The notes under the pieces: generated by a model | What the model saw: only the letters and a program-made list of their open reading frames with translations | What the model was told of the DNA's origin: nothing | Databases searched by the model: none | In this document: piece by piece, positions 13,780 through 21,064 of the stretch | How the letters are laid out: every line of letters starts with the position of its first letter | How positions within the stretch are numbered: position 1 is the stretch's first letter | Assembly: GCA_045579045.1 (NCBI GenBank) | Contig: JAZNLL010000073.1 | Location: 1-21,159 of the forward strand | Reading direction: 5' to 3' | Length of the DNA: 21,159 nucleotides | From: Avoscillospira sp045579045 | GTDB lineage: Bacteria > Bacillota > Clostridia > Oscillospirales > Oscillospiraceae | Made by a program: the position numbers and the translations under genes

Positions 13780-14657
13780 AAACCCTGAAAAAGCTCCTGC
13801 TCATCGTTCTGGTGATCGTGATACTGGTAGGTGCAGGCTCCTGTTTCGTGGTGACCCAGGCCAATGAGTACACCATCATCCGTCAGTTCGGCAAAGTGGT
13901 GGATATCCGGGATCAGGCCGGTATCAGCTTCAAGCTGCCCATCATTCAGGACAGCCAAACCCTGCCCAAGACCGTGCTGCTCTATGACCTGCCCGTCTCC
14001 GATGTCATTACCAAGGACAAAAAGACCATGGTGGCTGACAGCTTCGTGCTGTGGCGCATCGAAGACCCCCAAAAATTCATTCAGACCCTCAACGGCAGCG
14101 TGTCCAACGGTGAGAGCCGCCTGTCCACTCTGGTCTACAATGCCATGAAGAACACCATCTCCGGTCTCAACCAGACGGAGGTCATCTCCGGCCGTGACGG
14201 TGCGTTGGCACAGGCCATCAAGGACAATGTAGGCGGCGGTTTGGCGCAGTACGGCATTGAGCTCATTGCTGTGGAGACCAAGCGGCTGGACCTGCCCGAT
14301 GACAACAAGGAAGCCGTCTATCAGCGTATGATCTCTGAGCGGAACAACATCGCCGCCCAGTTCGCCGCCGAAGGTGAGAGCGAAGCGCAGATGATTCGCT
14401 CCGAAACTGACAAGGAAGTGGAGATCATGATCTCTCAGGCAAAGGCAGAGGCCGAGATTTTGCAGGCAGAAGGCGAAGCGGAATATATGCGCATTCTCTC
14501 CGATGCCTATACCAATGCCGAAAAGGCAGAATTCTATAACTTTGTCCGTTCTCTGGATGCCGCCAAGGCCAGCCTTGCAGGCGGTGGGAATACCCTGTTC
14601 CTGAGTCCGGACAGCCCCCTGGTACAGATCTTCTACGAAAACGGTAATACACAGTAA
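13776..14657 (+). CDS. hflC: HflC-like SPFH membrane protein
   Basis: 293 aa. The N-terminal signal anchor (LLLIVLVIVILVGAGSCFVV, residues ~7-26) precedes an SPFH domain beginning QANEYTIIRQFGKVVDIRDQ. SERNNIAAQFAAEGESEAQM and an AKAEAEILQAEGEAEYMRIL coiled coil are typical of HflC. The ATG overlaps the hflK stop (ATGA), indicating coupled translation and roughly equal expression, as required for an alternating HflK/HflC assembly. The C-terminal FLSPDSPLVQIF is close to the family's FLxPDSDFFRYF-like end. The J-protein gene starts 15 bp later. Confidence 0.92.
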   Translation: MKTLKKLLLIVLVIVILVGAGSCFVVTQANEYTIIRQFGKVVDIRDQAGISFKLPIIQDSQTLPKTVLLYDLPVSDVITKDKKTMVADSFVLWRIEDPQKFIQTLNGSVSNGESRLSTLVYNAMKNTISGLNQTEVISGRDGALAQAIKDNVGGGLAQYGIELIAVETKRLDLPDDNKEAVYQRMISERNNIAAQFAAEGESEAQMIRSETDKEVEIMISQAKAEAEILQAEGEAEYMRILSDAYTNAEKAEFYNFVRSLDAAKASLAGGGNTLFLSPDSPLVQIFYENGNTQ

Positions 14658-14672
14658 AAACGAGGTTTCATT

Positions 14673-15170
14673 ATGGCACGAGATCCCTATGAGGTGCTGG
14701 GCGTTCCCCACGGTGCCTCGGAAGACGAGATCAAAACTGCATACCGCCGTCTGGCAAAGAAGTATCACCCGGACCTGAACCCCGGTGATCCCACTGCTGC
14801 CCGGAAGATGAACGAGGTCAACGAGGCCTACGACCGCATCAAGAATCCTCAGGCATGGCAGCAGCCTCAGAGCAACCCCTTCACCGGTCAGCAGACCTAT
14901 ACCTGGCAGACCGGTCAGGAGGGCGATCCCTTCGAGGAATTCTTCCGCCAGTTCCACGAACAGCAGCAAAGGCAGAATCAGGGCGGTTATCGCTATACTT
15001 ATCATTCCGGCAGGCCGAGACCCTTCTCCTTCCTGCGGCTCATCATCACCATTTCCATTTTGCTGAACCTGGTCAGCTGTATCGGAAGAAGTCTGTTCTT
15101 CACCCCCACAAGATACTATTATCAGCAATACGGACAGCCATCCGGCTGGCAGCAGTACGACCATAGATAA
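14673..15170 (+). CDS. Membrane-anchored J-domain protein
   Basis: 165 aa. Residues 4-~60 are a J domain with YHPD (HPD at 32-34, the Hsp70-stimulating motif) and the usual helix IV region. A Gln/Tyr/Phe-rich middle (~62-110) has no zinc fingers and no DnaJ C-terminal substrate domains, so this is a class III J-protein. A single hydrophobic helix at ~118-143 (FLRLIITISILLNLVSCIG) would anchor the C-terminal end in the membrane, leaving the J domain in the cytoplasm to recruit Hsp70 there. GAGG lies ~10 nt upstream. It sits between hflC and the Hsp70 gene (12 bp away), strongly suggesting that it serves that Hsp70. Confidence 0.88.
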   Translation: MARDPYEVLGVPHGASEDEIKTAYRRLAKKYHPDLNPGDPTAARKMNEVNEAYDRIKNPQAWQQPQSNPFTGQQTYTWQTGQEGDPFEEFFRQFHEQQQRQNQGGYRYTYHSGRPRPFSFLRLIITISILLNLVSCIGRSLFFTPTRYYYQQYGQPSGWQQYDHR

Positions 15171-15182
15171 AAGGAGTTCCCT

Positions 15183-16739
15183 ATGTCCCACATCATCGGT
15201 ATCGATCTGGGTACCACCAACAGCTGCGTCTGCGTTATGGAAGGCGGCGAGCCGGTGGTCATTCCCAACGCCGAAGGCAGCCGCACCACCCCTTCTGTGG
15301 TGGCCTTTGCCAAAACCGGCGAACGGATGATCGGTCAGATCGCCAAACGGCAGACCGTCACCAATCATGAGCGCACCGTTTCCTCCATCAAACGGGAAAT
15401 GGGCTCGGATCACAAAGTGAATATCGATGGCAAGCGGTACAATCCTCAGGAGATCTCCGCCATGATCCTCCAGAAGCTGAAGGCCGACGCCGAAGCCTAT
15501 CTGGGCGGTCCTGTGACCCAGGCGGTCATCACCGTCCCTGCCTACTTCACCGATGCCCAGCGGCAGGCCACCAAGGATGCCGGCAAGATCGCCGGTCTGG
15601 AGGTCAAGCGGATCATCAATGAGCCTACGGCGGCAGCATTGGCCTACGGCGTGGACAAGGAAGAAAGCCAGAAAATCATGGTCTATGACCTTGGCGGCGG
15701 CACCTTTGATGTATCCATTCTGGACATCTCCGGCGGTGTCATTGAAGTCCTTGCCACCGCCGGCAACAACCATCTGGGCGGCGATGATTTTGACAGGTGT
15801 ATCGTGGACCATCTGGTGCAGGAATTCCGGAAGGAAAACCGGCTGGACCTGAGCCGTGACCCTGCTGCCATACAGCGAATCCGGGAAGCGGCGGAAAAGG
15901 CCAAGATCGAGCTTTCCGCTCTGAGCCAGACCACCGTTTCTCTGCCCTATATCGCTGTGGGACGGGATGGTCCTCTCCATCTGGAAGCCACCCTCACCAG
16001 AGCCAAATTTAATGAACTGACCGGTCATCTGGTCCAGGCCACCAGAGGCCCCATGGATCAGGCTATCAATGACAGCGGTGTACCCATTTCCCAGATCAGC
16101 AAGGTGCTGCTGGTGGGCGGTTCTACCCGTATCCCGGCGGTACAGGAGCTTGTCCAGACCATCACGGGACGCCTGCCCTTCAAGGGCATCAATCCCGATG
16201 AATGCGTGGCCATGGGTGCCTGCCTGCAGGGCGGCGTTCTCTCCGGTGCCGTGACAGGACTGCTCCTTCTGGATGTGACGCCCCTTTCTCTGGGTATTGA
16301 GACCGTGGGCGGTGTCTGCACCCGGATCATCGAGCGGAACACCACCCTGCCCATCCGAAAGAGCCAGATCTTCTCCACCGCTGCCAATTTCCAAACCTCC
16401 GTGGATATCCATGTTTTACAGGGTGAGCGACCTATGGCAAAGCAGAACAAGGAGCTGGGCCGCTTTCAGCTGACCGGTATCCGCCGTGCCATGCGGGGCG
16501 TGCCTCAGATCGAAGTGACTTTTGCCATCGATGCCAACGGCATCGTCAATGTATCCGCCAAGGATCTGGCCACCGGTCAGTCCCAGAACATCACCATCAC
16601 CGGCTCTTCCAACATGAGTCAGGCAGAGATCGACCGGGCAGTCCGGGAGGCACAGCAGTATGCCGAAGCCGATGCCCGGCAGAAGGCAGCAGCCTCCGGC
16701 GATGACGATGCCATGGACGCAGAGTTTGAACAGCTGTAA
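15183..16739 (+). CDS. Short Hsp70 (DnaK-like) lacking most of the helical lid
   Basis: 518 aa, about 90-110 shorter than housekeeping DnaK. The nucleotide-binding domain (1-~357) is complete: IGIDLGTTNSCV (phosphate 1), VYDLGGGTFDVSIL (167-180) and VLLVGGSTRIPAVQ (308-321). The linker is TGLLLLDVTPLSLGIET, with Gly-Leu where DnaK has Asp-Val. The beta-sandwich substrate domain runs to ~475. After SNMSQAEIDRAVREAQQYAE the sequence jumps to GDDDAMDAEFEQL, so most of the alpha lid is gone while the acidic tail is kept. AAGGAG precedes the ATG. Without a lid, client binding should be weaker and faster; with a membrane J-protein and HflKC upstream, a specialised membrane-side chaperone is likely. 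I cannot see whether a full-length dnaK exists elsewhere, so no symbol is given. Confidence 0.92.
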   Translation: MSHIIGIDLGTTNSCVCVMEGGEPVVIPNAEGSRTTPSVVAFAKTGERMIGQIAKRQTVTNHERTVSSIKREMGSDHKVNIDGKRYNPQEISAMILQKLKADAEAYLGGPVTQAVITVPAYFTDAQRQATKDAGKIAGLEVKRIINEPTAAALAYGVDKEESQKIMVYDLGGGTFDVSILDISGGVIEVLATAGNNHLGGDDFDRCIVDHLVQEFRKENRLDLSRDPAAIQRIREAAEKAKIELSALSQTTVSLPYIAVGRDGPLHLEATLTRAKFNELTGHLVQATRGPMDQAINDSGVPISQISKVLLVGGSTRIPAVQELVQTITGRLPFKGINPDECVAMGACLQGGVLSGAVTGLLLLDVTPLSLGIETVGGVCTRIIERNTTLPIRKSQIFSTAANFQTSVDIHVLQGERPMAKQNKELGRFQLTGIRRAMRGVPQIEVTFAIDANGIVNVSAKDLATGQSQNITITGSSNMSQAEIDRAVREAQQYAEADARQKAAASGDDDAMDAEFEQL

Positions 16740-16746
16740 AGAAATA

Positions 16747-16785
16747 CGGATTCCCACGGCTTGCTTTGCAAGCCTCGGAATGACC
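16747..16785 (-). repeat. REP-like palindromic repeat, copy 2 (inverted)
   Basis: On the minus strand GGTCATTCCGAGG, a GGCTTGC-AAA-GCAAGCC hairpin, then GTGGGAATCCG. It matches copy 1 (3499-3538) with a few substitutions. It begins 7 bp after the Hsp70 stop and may help end that transcript. Confidence 0.75.
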
Positions 16786-16797
16786 ATCTTTAAGGAG

Positions 16798-16833
16798 TGT
16801 CATTGCGAGGCCTGAAAGGCCGTGGCAATCCGC
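16798..16833 (+). repeat. REP-like palindromic repeat, copy 3
   Basis: TGTCATTGCGAGG, a GGCCT-GAA-AGGCC core, GTGGCAATCCGC. It stands in opposite orientation to copy 2, 12 bp away, forming a paired unit like a bacterial interspersed mosaic element. Confidence 0.8.
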
Positions 16834-16848
16834 ACACCTCTTTTTTGC

Positions 16849-16880
16849 AAAAAAATCCGCACCGGCAATGCCGGTGCGGA
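16849..16880 (-). terminator. Terminator of the rubredoxin gene
   Basis: TCCGCACCGGC-ATT-GCCGGTGCGGA on the minus strand (11-bp perfect stem, 16880-16856), followed by seven T. It lies 11 bp after the rubredoxin stop. Confidence 0.9.
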
Positions 16881-16891
16881 ACAAATGTTAT

Positions 16892-17047
16892 TTAGGCTTC
16901 GGAGAACTGATCCTTGCCCACAGAGCACAGGGGGCACTCGAAATCTTCGGGAACATCCTCCCACTTGGTGCCGGGTGCAATGCCCTGATCGGGAGCGCCG
17001 ACTTCTTCATCGTATTCCCAACCGCACATATCGCAGACATACTTCAT
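16892..17047 (-). CDS. Rubredoxin
   Basis: 51 aa, full length for a rubredoxin. The sequence starts MKYVCDMCGWEYDEE and ends DFECPLCSVGKDQFSEA. C5-x-x-C8-G and C38-P-L-C41 are the four ligands of the single iron; W10, Y12, P19, G22, W29 and P33 fit the fold. It is a small soluble electron carrier, commonly serving oxygen- or peroxide-reducing enzymes (rubrerythrin, flavodiiron proteins) in anaerobes; no partner is adjacent. AAGGAG lies 11 nt before the ATG. It has its own promoter and terminator and is divergent from ung. Confidence 0.95.
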   Translation of the reverse strand: MKYVCDMCGWEYDEEVGAPDQGIAPGTKWEDVPEDFECPLCSVGKDQFSEA

Positions 17048-17089
17048 TTGATTTTCATCTCCTTACGAGTCAAAGTTTTTGCTGCCTTC

Positions 17090-17118
17090 AGTATATCGAA
17101 GATACAGCACAGTTGCAA
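17090..17118 (-). promoter_or_regulatory. Promoter of the rubredoxin gene
   Basis: Minus-strand TTGCAA (17118-17113), a 17-bp spacer, TATACT (17095-17090). Confidence 0.7.
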
Positions 17119-17132
17119 GAGGGTATTTGATC

Positions 17133-17801
17133 GTGAAACGTTTTTTTCCTGCCAACTGGCAAAATTTTTTACGTAGCTGTCTGGCCGACCGGGAAACCGA
17201 TGACCTTTTCCGACAGGCGGAAGCCGCTTACGGCACTGCCACTGTCTATCCGCCTATGGAGCAGGTGTTCACTGCTTTTCAGCTGACAGCCCCGGAGCAG
17301 GTGCGGGTGGTGATTTTGGGGCAGGACCCCTATCATGAGCCGGGACAGGCTCACGGTCTGGCTTTTTCCGTGCAGGAAGGTGTAAAGCTGCCGCCGTCAC
17401 TGGTGAACATTTATAAGGAACGGCAGGCGGATCTGGGCATTGAACCGACCAAAAGCGGTGATCTGACCCACTGGGCAAAGCAGGGGGTATTCCTGCTCAA
17501 CGCCGTGCTGACCGTAGAGGACGGAAAGGCCAACAGCCATAAGGACATAGGCTGGCAGGCATTTACGGACAAGGTGGTGGCAGCTCTGGCAGAGCTTCCT
17601 CAGCCCATTGCCTTTATTCTCTGGGGCGCACAGGCTCAGAAAAAGGCTAAAGCTGCCGCCAATTCTCCCTATCCCCGGCTGATTCTGCAGTCGGCCCACC
17701 CCAGTCCCCTCTCTTCCTATCGGGGCTTTTTCGGAAGCCGTCCCTTCAGTCAGGTCAATGAATTTCTGAAAAAACAGGGAGAAACCCCCATTTTGTGGTA
17801 A
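17133..17801 (+). CDS. ung: Uracil-DNA glycosylase (family 1)
   Basis: 222 aa from GTG 17133, the usual Ung length; AGAGGG is 8 nt upstream. VVILGQDPYHEPGQAHGLAF (GQDPYH at 63-68) is the water-activating loop with D65. LLNAVLTVEDGKANSH contains the uracil-recognising Asn, and HPSPLSSYRGFFGSRPFS (from H189) is the minor-groove/leucine loop. It removes uracil from DNA to start base excision repair. The longer frame start at 17079 adds residues unlike Ung and overlaps the divergent rubredoxin promoter. No clear plus-strand promoter was found; the ileS leader promoter follows directly. Confidence 0.96.
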   Translation: MKRFFPANWQNFLRSCLADRETDDLFRQAEAAYGTATVYPPMEQVFTAFQLTAPEQVRVVILGQDPYHEPGQAHGLAFSVQEGVKLPPSLVNIYKERQADLGIEPTKSGDLTHWAKQGVFLLNAVLTVEDGKANSHKDIGWQAFTDKVVAALAELPQPIAFILWGAQAQKKAKAAANSPYPRLILQSAHPSPLSSYRGFFGSRPFSQVNEFLKKQGETPILW

Positions 17802-17808
17802 ATATCCA

Positions 17809-17836
17809 TTGACAAAATCGGTTTTTATGGTATCCT
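17809..17836 (+). promoter_or_regulatory. Promoter of ileS
   Basis: TTGACA (17809-17814), a 16-bp spacer, TATCCT (17831-17836), 8 bp after the ung stop. Confidence 0.75.
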
Positions 17837-17842
17837 AACAGT

Positions 17843-18087
17843 AATATCGCATACTATGGCAACGATGAGGACAAGTATCCCGAAGGAAGCCCAAAGAGAG
17901 CCTGTGGCTGGTGGAAACAGGCGGCGGAAAACGGGAGAATATCACCTCTGAGCCTTCGGCTGAACCGCAGTAAGCCGGACGGGCGCTCCCGTTACAGAGC
18001 AGCTTGAGTGGCCGCAAGGCAAAAAGAGTGGTACCGCAAAGGAAATTCACACCTTTGTCTCTTTATGGGGACAGAGGTGTTTTTTAT
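17843..18087 (+). ncRNA. T-box leader of ileS (isoleucine-specific)
   Basis: The leader carries the T-box landmarks in order: AACGATGAGGACAAGTA (17861-17877, AGTA region), GTGGAA (17911-17916), and a specifier loop GAATATCACCTCTGAG in which ATC at 17941-17943 is an isoleucine codon. Then come stem II/III sequences, and AGAGTGGTACCGC (18025-18037), the antiterminator T-box that pairs with the uncharged tRNA acceptor end. The terminator follows. Uncharged tRNA-Ile should therefore turn on ileS transcription. The 5' boundary is approximate. Confidence 0.95.
18049..18086 (+). terminator. T-box regulated terminator
   Basis: ACACCTTTGTC / GACAGAGGTGT (11-bp stem with one G-U pair) and a run of seven T, 12 bp after the T-box sequence. 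Confidence 0.9.
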
Positions 18088-18115
18088 TTGAAATTTAATG
18101 TATCTGGAGGATCAT

Positions 18116-20905
18116 ATGGAATACAAACAGACTCTGAACATGGGCAAGTCCGGCTTCCCCATGCGTGCAGGACTGCCGGCAAGAGAGCCCGGTATGCTGG
18201 AAAACTGGCAGAACATGGACCTATACAACGAACTGCTGAAAAAGAATGAAGGCAAACCCCGGTTCTGCCTCCACGACGGCCCTCCCTTCTCCAACGGCTA
18301 TATCCACATGGGTCATGCCCTGAACAAGGCACTGAAGGATTTCATCGTCCGTTCCTACGCCATGCGCGGTTATTATACCCCCTACGTTCCCGGCTGGGAC
18401 AACCACGGCCTGCCCATCGAGCGTGCCATCGAAAATTCCAAGAAAAAGCTCAACAAGGACATGTCTGTCCCCGAGTTCCGCAAGGCCTGCGAGGACTTCG
18501 CCGAGGACTTCATCCAGAAGCAGATGGGCGGCTTCAAGCGTCTGGGCGTCGTGGGCGACTGGGAGCATCCCTACCGCACCATGGACAAGCACTTTGAAGC
18601 ACAGGAAGTCAAGGTCTTTGGCAGAATGTTCGACAAGGGCTTTATCTACAAGGGTCTGAAGCCTGTTACCTGGTGCCCCTTCTGCGCCACCGCCGTGGCA
18701 GAGGCCGATATCGAGTACAAGGACGACCCTTGTACCTCCGTCTATGTCAAGTTCCCCATGAAGGACGATCTGGGCAAGCTGGCAGGCTTCGACCTGTCTA
18801 ACCTCTATTTCGTCATCTGGACCACCACCATCTGGACCCTCCCCGGCAACATGGCAATCTGCCTGCACCCCAGAGACAACTATGTCATCGTCAAGCCCGA
18901 TTACAGCGATGAGATGTTCATCGTGGCTGAGGCTCTGTGCGAAAAGGTCATGGGCATGGGCGGTTATACCAGCTACGAGATTCTCGCCACCTATCCCGGT
19001 GCCTTCTTCGAGAATATGCTGGCTCAGCATCCCTTCCTGGACAAGACCTCCCGTCTGGTCTACGCCGAGTATGTCACCATGGATTCCGGTACCGGCTGTG
19101 TCCACACCGCTCCCGGCTTCGGTGCCGACGACTATCAGACCTGTATGCGCTACGGCATGGAGCTGGTGGTTCCCGTGGATGATTACGGCCGCCACACCGA
19201 CTATGCAGGCAAGTACGCAGGTCTGCCTACGGAAAAGTCCAACCCCGTCATTCTGGAAGATCTGAGGGAACTGGGTATGCTCTTCGCCTCTGAAGACATC
19301 GTCCACTCCTATCCCCACCATGACCGCTGCAAGAAGCCCGTTATCTTCCGTGCTACCCCGCAGTGGTTCTGCTCCGTGGAATCCTTCAAGGATCAGGCTG
19401 TGAAGGCCATTGAGGATGTCCAGTGGTTCCCCGCATGGGGCGAAGACCGCATGGTCAGCATGATCCGTGAGCGTGCCGACTGGTGTATCTCCCGTCAGCG
19501 CCGCTGGGGTCTGCCCATCCCCGTGTTCTACTGCAAGGACTGCGGCAAGCCTGTTTCCAATCCCGATTCTATTGCAAAGCTCTCCAAGCTGTTCGACGAG
19601 CACGGCTCCAACATCTGGTTCGAGAAGGAAGCCATGGAGCTGATCCCCGACGGCTTCACCTGCCCCCACTGCGGCGGTAAGGAGTTCGACAAGGAGACCG
19701 ATACTCTGGACTGCTGGTTCGACTCCGGCTCTACCCACTTCGCCTCCCTTATGAGAGACAACCCTGAGCTGTGGCCTGCCGATGTGTATATCGAAGGCGC
19801 TGACCAGTACCGCGGCTGGTTCCAGTCCTCCCTGCTGACCTCTGTGGGCGCTCTGGATCAGGGCGCACCCTTCAAGCAGGTTCTGACCCACGGCTGGGTC
19901 GTGGACGGTCAGGGCCGTGCCATGCACAAGTCTCTGGGCAACGGCGTTGACCCTGCCGATCTCATCAAGGACTTCGGTGCCGATATCGTCCGCCTGTGGG
20001 CTGCTTCCTCCGACTACCATGCAGACGTCCGCTGCTCCACCGAGATCTTCAAGCAGATCGCTCAGAACTATCTGAAGTTCCGCAACACCGCCAAGTACTG
20101 CCTGGACAACCTGGTGGACTTCGATGCCAACAATCTGGTCGCCCCTGCCGATATGATGGAGCTGGACAAGTGGGTTATCACCAAGCTGAACGCCCTCATG
20201 GAAAAGGCCGAAGAGGCTTACAAGAACTACGAGTTCCATGCCATCACCCACGCCGTCAACGATTTCTGCGTGGTCACCCTGTCCGCCCGTTATCTGGATA
20301 TCATCAAGGACCGCCTGTACTGCGACGGCAAGGACTCCCTCAGCCGCCGTTCCGCCCAGACCGCTCTGTGGCTGGTGCTGGATGCCATGACCAAGCTGTT
20401 CGCTCCCATTCTGGCCTTCACCTGTGATGAGATCTGGCTGGCCATGCCCCATCGCACCGAAGATGACGCACGGAATGTCCTGCTGAACGAAATGTCCAAG
20501 CCCTATGCAGAGTATGCACTGGCTGAGGATGCCATGGCAAAGTGGGATACCCTGTTCCTGCTGAGAGGCGATGTGAACCTGGCTCTGGAAGCTGCCAGAA
20601 ACGAAAAGCGCATCGGCAAGGCTCTGGAGGCCCATGTGACCCTCTGCGCCAAGGACGATGCCGCCAAGGCAGCCCTCGAAACTGTCAAGGATATGGATCT
20701 GGTGTCCGTCCTGCTGGTCTCCGCCGTGGATGTGGCTGAGACTGACGGTGTGCAGGGTGTAGCCTTCCCCGGTCTGACCGTGGCTGTCTCCGAAGCCAAG
20801 GGCGTCAAGTGCCCCCGCTGCTGGATGCACTCCGAACAGGCTGATGAAAATGATTTGTGCCCCCGTTGTGCTAAGGTTATGGCTACGATCGAGGTTGAGC
20901 TGTAA
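18116..20905 (+). CDS. ileS: Isoleucyl-tRNA synthetase
   Basis: 929 aa, class I synthetase of the bacterial type. HMGH at 64-67 is the HIGH motif. The editing (CP1) domain holds TTTIWTLPGNMAI and the region DSGTGCVHTAPGFGADDY. The KMSKS loop reads AMHKS (602-606), keeping the functional second lysine but not the first. The C-terminal zinc site is C899/C902 (CPRCW) with C915/C918 (CPRC). ATG 18116 is chosen over ATG 18098 because TGGAGG lies between them. Expression is controlled by the T-box leader. The last 46 bp occur again 159 bp downstream with six changes, so the gene's end has apparently been rebuilt by a rearrangement; the protein appears complete. Confidence 0.97.
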   Translation: MEYKQTLNMGKSGFPMRAGLPAREPGMLENWQNMDLYNELLKKNEGKPRFCLHDGPPFSNGYIHMGHALNKALKDFIVRSYAMRGYYTPYVPGWDNHGLPIERAIENSKKKLNKDMSVPEFRKACEDFAEDFIQKQMGGFKRLGVVGDWEHPYRTMDKHFEAQEVKVFGRMFDKGFIYKGLKPVTWCPFCATAVAEADIEYKDDPCTSVYVKFPMKDDLGKLAGFDLSNLYFVIWTTTIWTLPGNMAICLHPRDNYVIVKPDYSDEMFIVAEALCEKVMGMGGYTSYEILATYPGAFFENMLAQHPFLDKTSRLVYAEYVTMDSGTGCVHTAPGFGADDYQTCMRYGMELVVPVDDYGRHTDYAGKYAGLPTEKSNPVILEDLRELGMLFASEDIVHSYPHHDRCKKPVIFRATPQWFCSVESFKDQAVKAIEDVQWFPAWGEDRMVSMIRERADWCISRQRRWGLPIPVFYCKDCGKPVSNPDSIAKLSKLFDEHGSNIWFEKEAMELIPDGFTCPHCGGKEFDKETDTLDCWFDSGSTHFASLMRDNPELWPADVYIEGADQYRGWFQSSLLTSVGALDQGAPFKQVLTHGWVVDGQGRAMHKSLGNGVDPADLIKDFGADIVRLWAASSDYHADVRCSTEIFKQIAQNYLKFRNTAKYCLDNLVDFDANNLVAPADMMELDKWVITKLNALMEKAEEAYKNYEFHAITHAVNDFCVVTLSARYLDIIKDRLYCDGKDSLSRRSAQTALWLVLDAMTKLFAPILAFTCDEIWLAMPHRTEDDARNVLLNEMSKPYAEYALAEDAMAKWDTLFLLRGDVNLALEAARNEKRIGKALEAHVTLCAKDDAAKAALETVKDMDLVSVLLVSAVDVAETDGVQGVAFPGLTVAVSEAKGVKCPRCWMHSEQADENDLCPRCAKVMATIEVEL

Positions 20906-21018
20906 TTCGTCCTGTTGCGGTACCCGGAAAAATGTTCGCACTTCGTTTGCTCCATTTTTTCGACCGCGGCCACTCGCTCACCTCCCTTCTCCCGCCACCG
21001 GCGGCGGTCGGATCGCTC
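20906..21018 (+). mobile_element. Gene-free insert between the two ileS ends (possible small element or scar)
   Basis: 113 bp of GC-rich, non-coding DNA between the intact and displaced ileS ends. It contains inverted arms CGACCGC (20961-20967) / GCGGTCG (21004-21010), an inner CCGCC-ACC-GGCGG hairpin (20992-21004) and AAAAATG (20928-20934) / CATTTTT (20953-20959). It shares GCGGTCGGA and a terminal CGCTCC with the insert behind rpsI. No ORF. That it moved is inference. Confidence 0.45.
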
Positions 21019-21064
21019 CCCCCGTTGCGCTAAGGTTATGGCAACAATCGAGGTTGAAATCTAA
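21019..21064 (+). pseudogene. Displaced remnant of the ileS 3' end
   Basis: Encodes PRCAKVMATIEVEI-stop, against PRCAKVMATIEVEL-stop in intact ileS. 40 of 46 bases match (intact copy 20860-20905). Four of the six differences are third-position and synonymous; the other two change the last residue from Leu to Ile. It has no start codon or ribosome site and cannot be a gene by itself. Confidence 0.85.

Noticed and set aside
13656..16412. A 918-codon open frame antisense to hflC, the J-protein and Hsp70 genes
   Set aside because: It spans several real sense genes with clear families, so it reflects codon bias. The translation is low-complexity Gly/Asp/Leu-rich without motifs.
15183..16739. Naming the Hsp70 dnaK and the neighbouring J-protein dnaJ
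   Set aside because: The lid is missing, the J-protein lacks zinc and C-terminal domains and is membrane-anchored, and grpE/hrcA are absent; they look like specialised paralogues.
17045..17058. A four-codon ORF (MKIK) before rubredoxin as a leader peptide
   Set aside because: It is too short, lies partly in the ribosome-site spacer and has no regulatory codons; the shared ATG is probably chance.
18221..20941. A 906-codon open frame antisense to ileS
   Set aside because: The frame mirrors the sense codons: avoidance of TTA, CTA and TCA in ileS removes antisense stops. No ribosome site and no recognisable protein.
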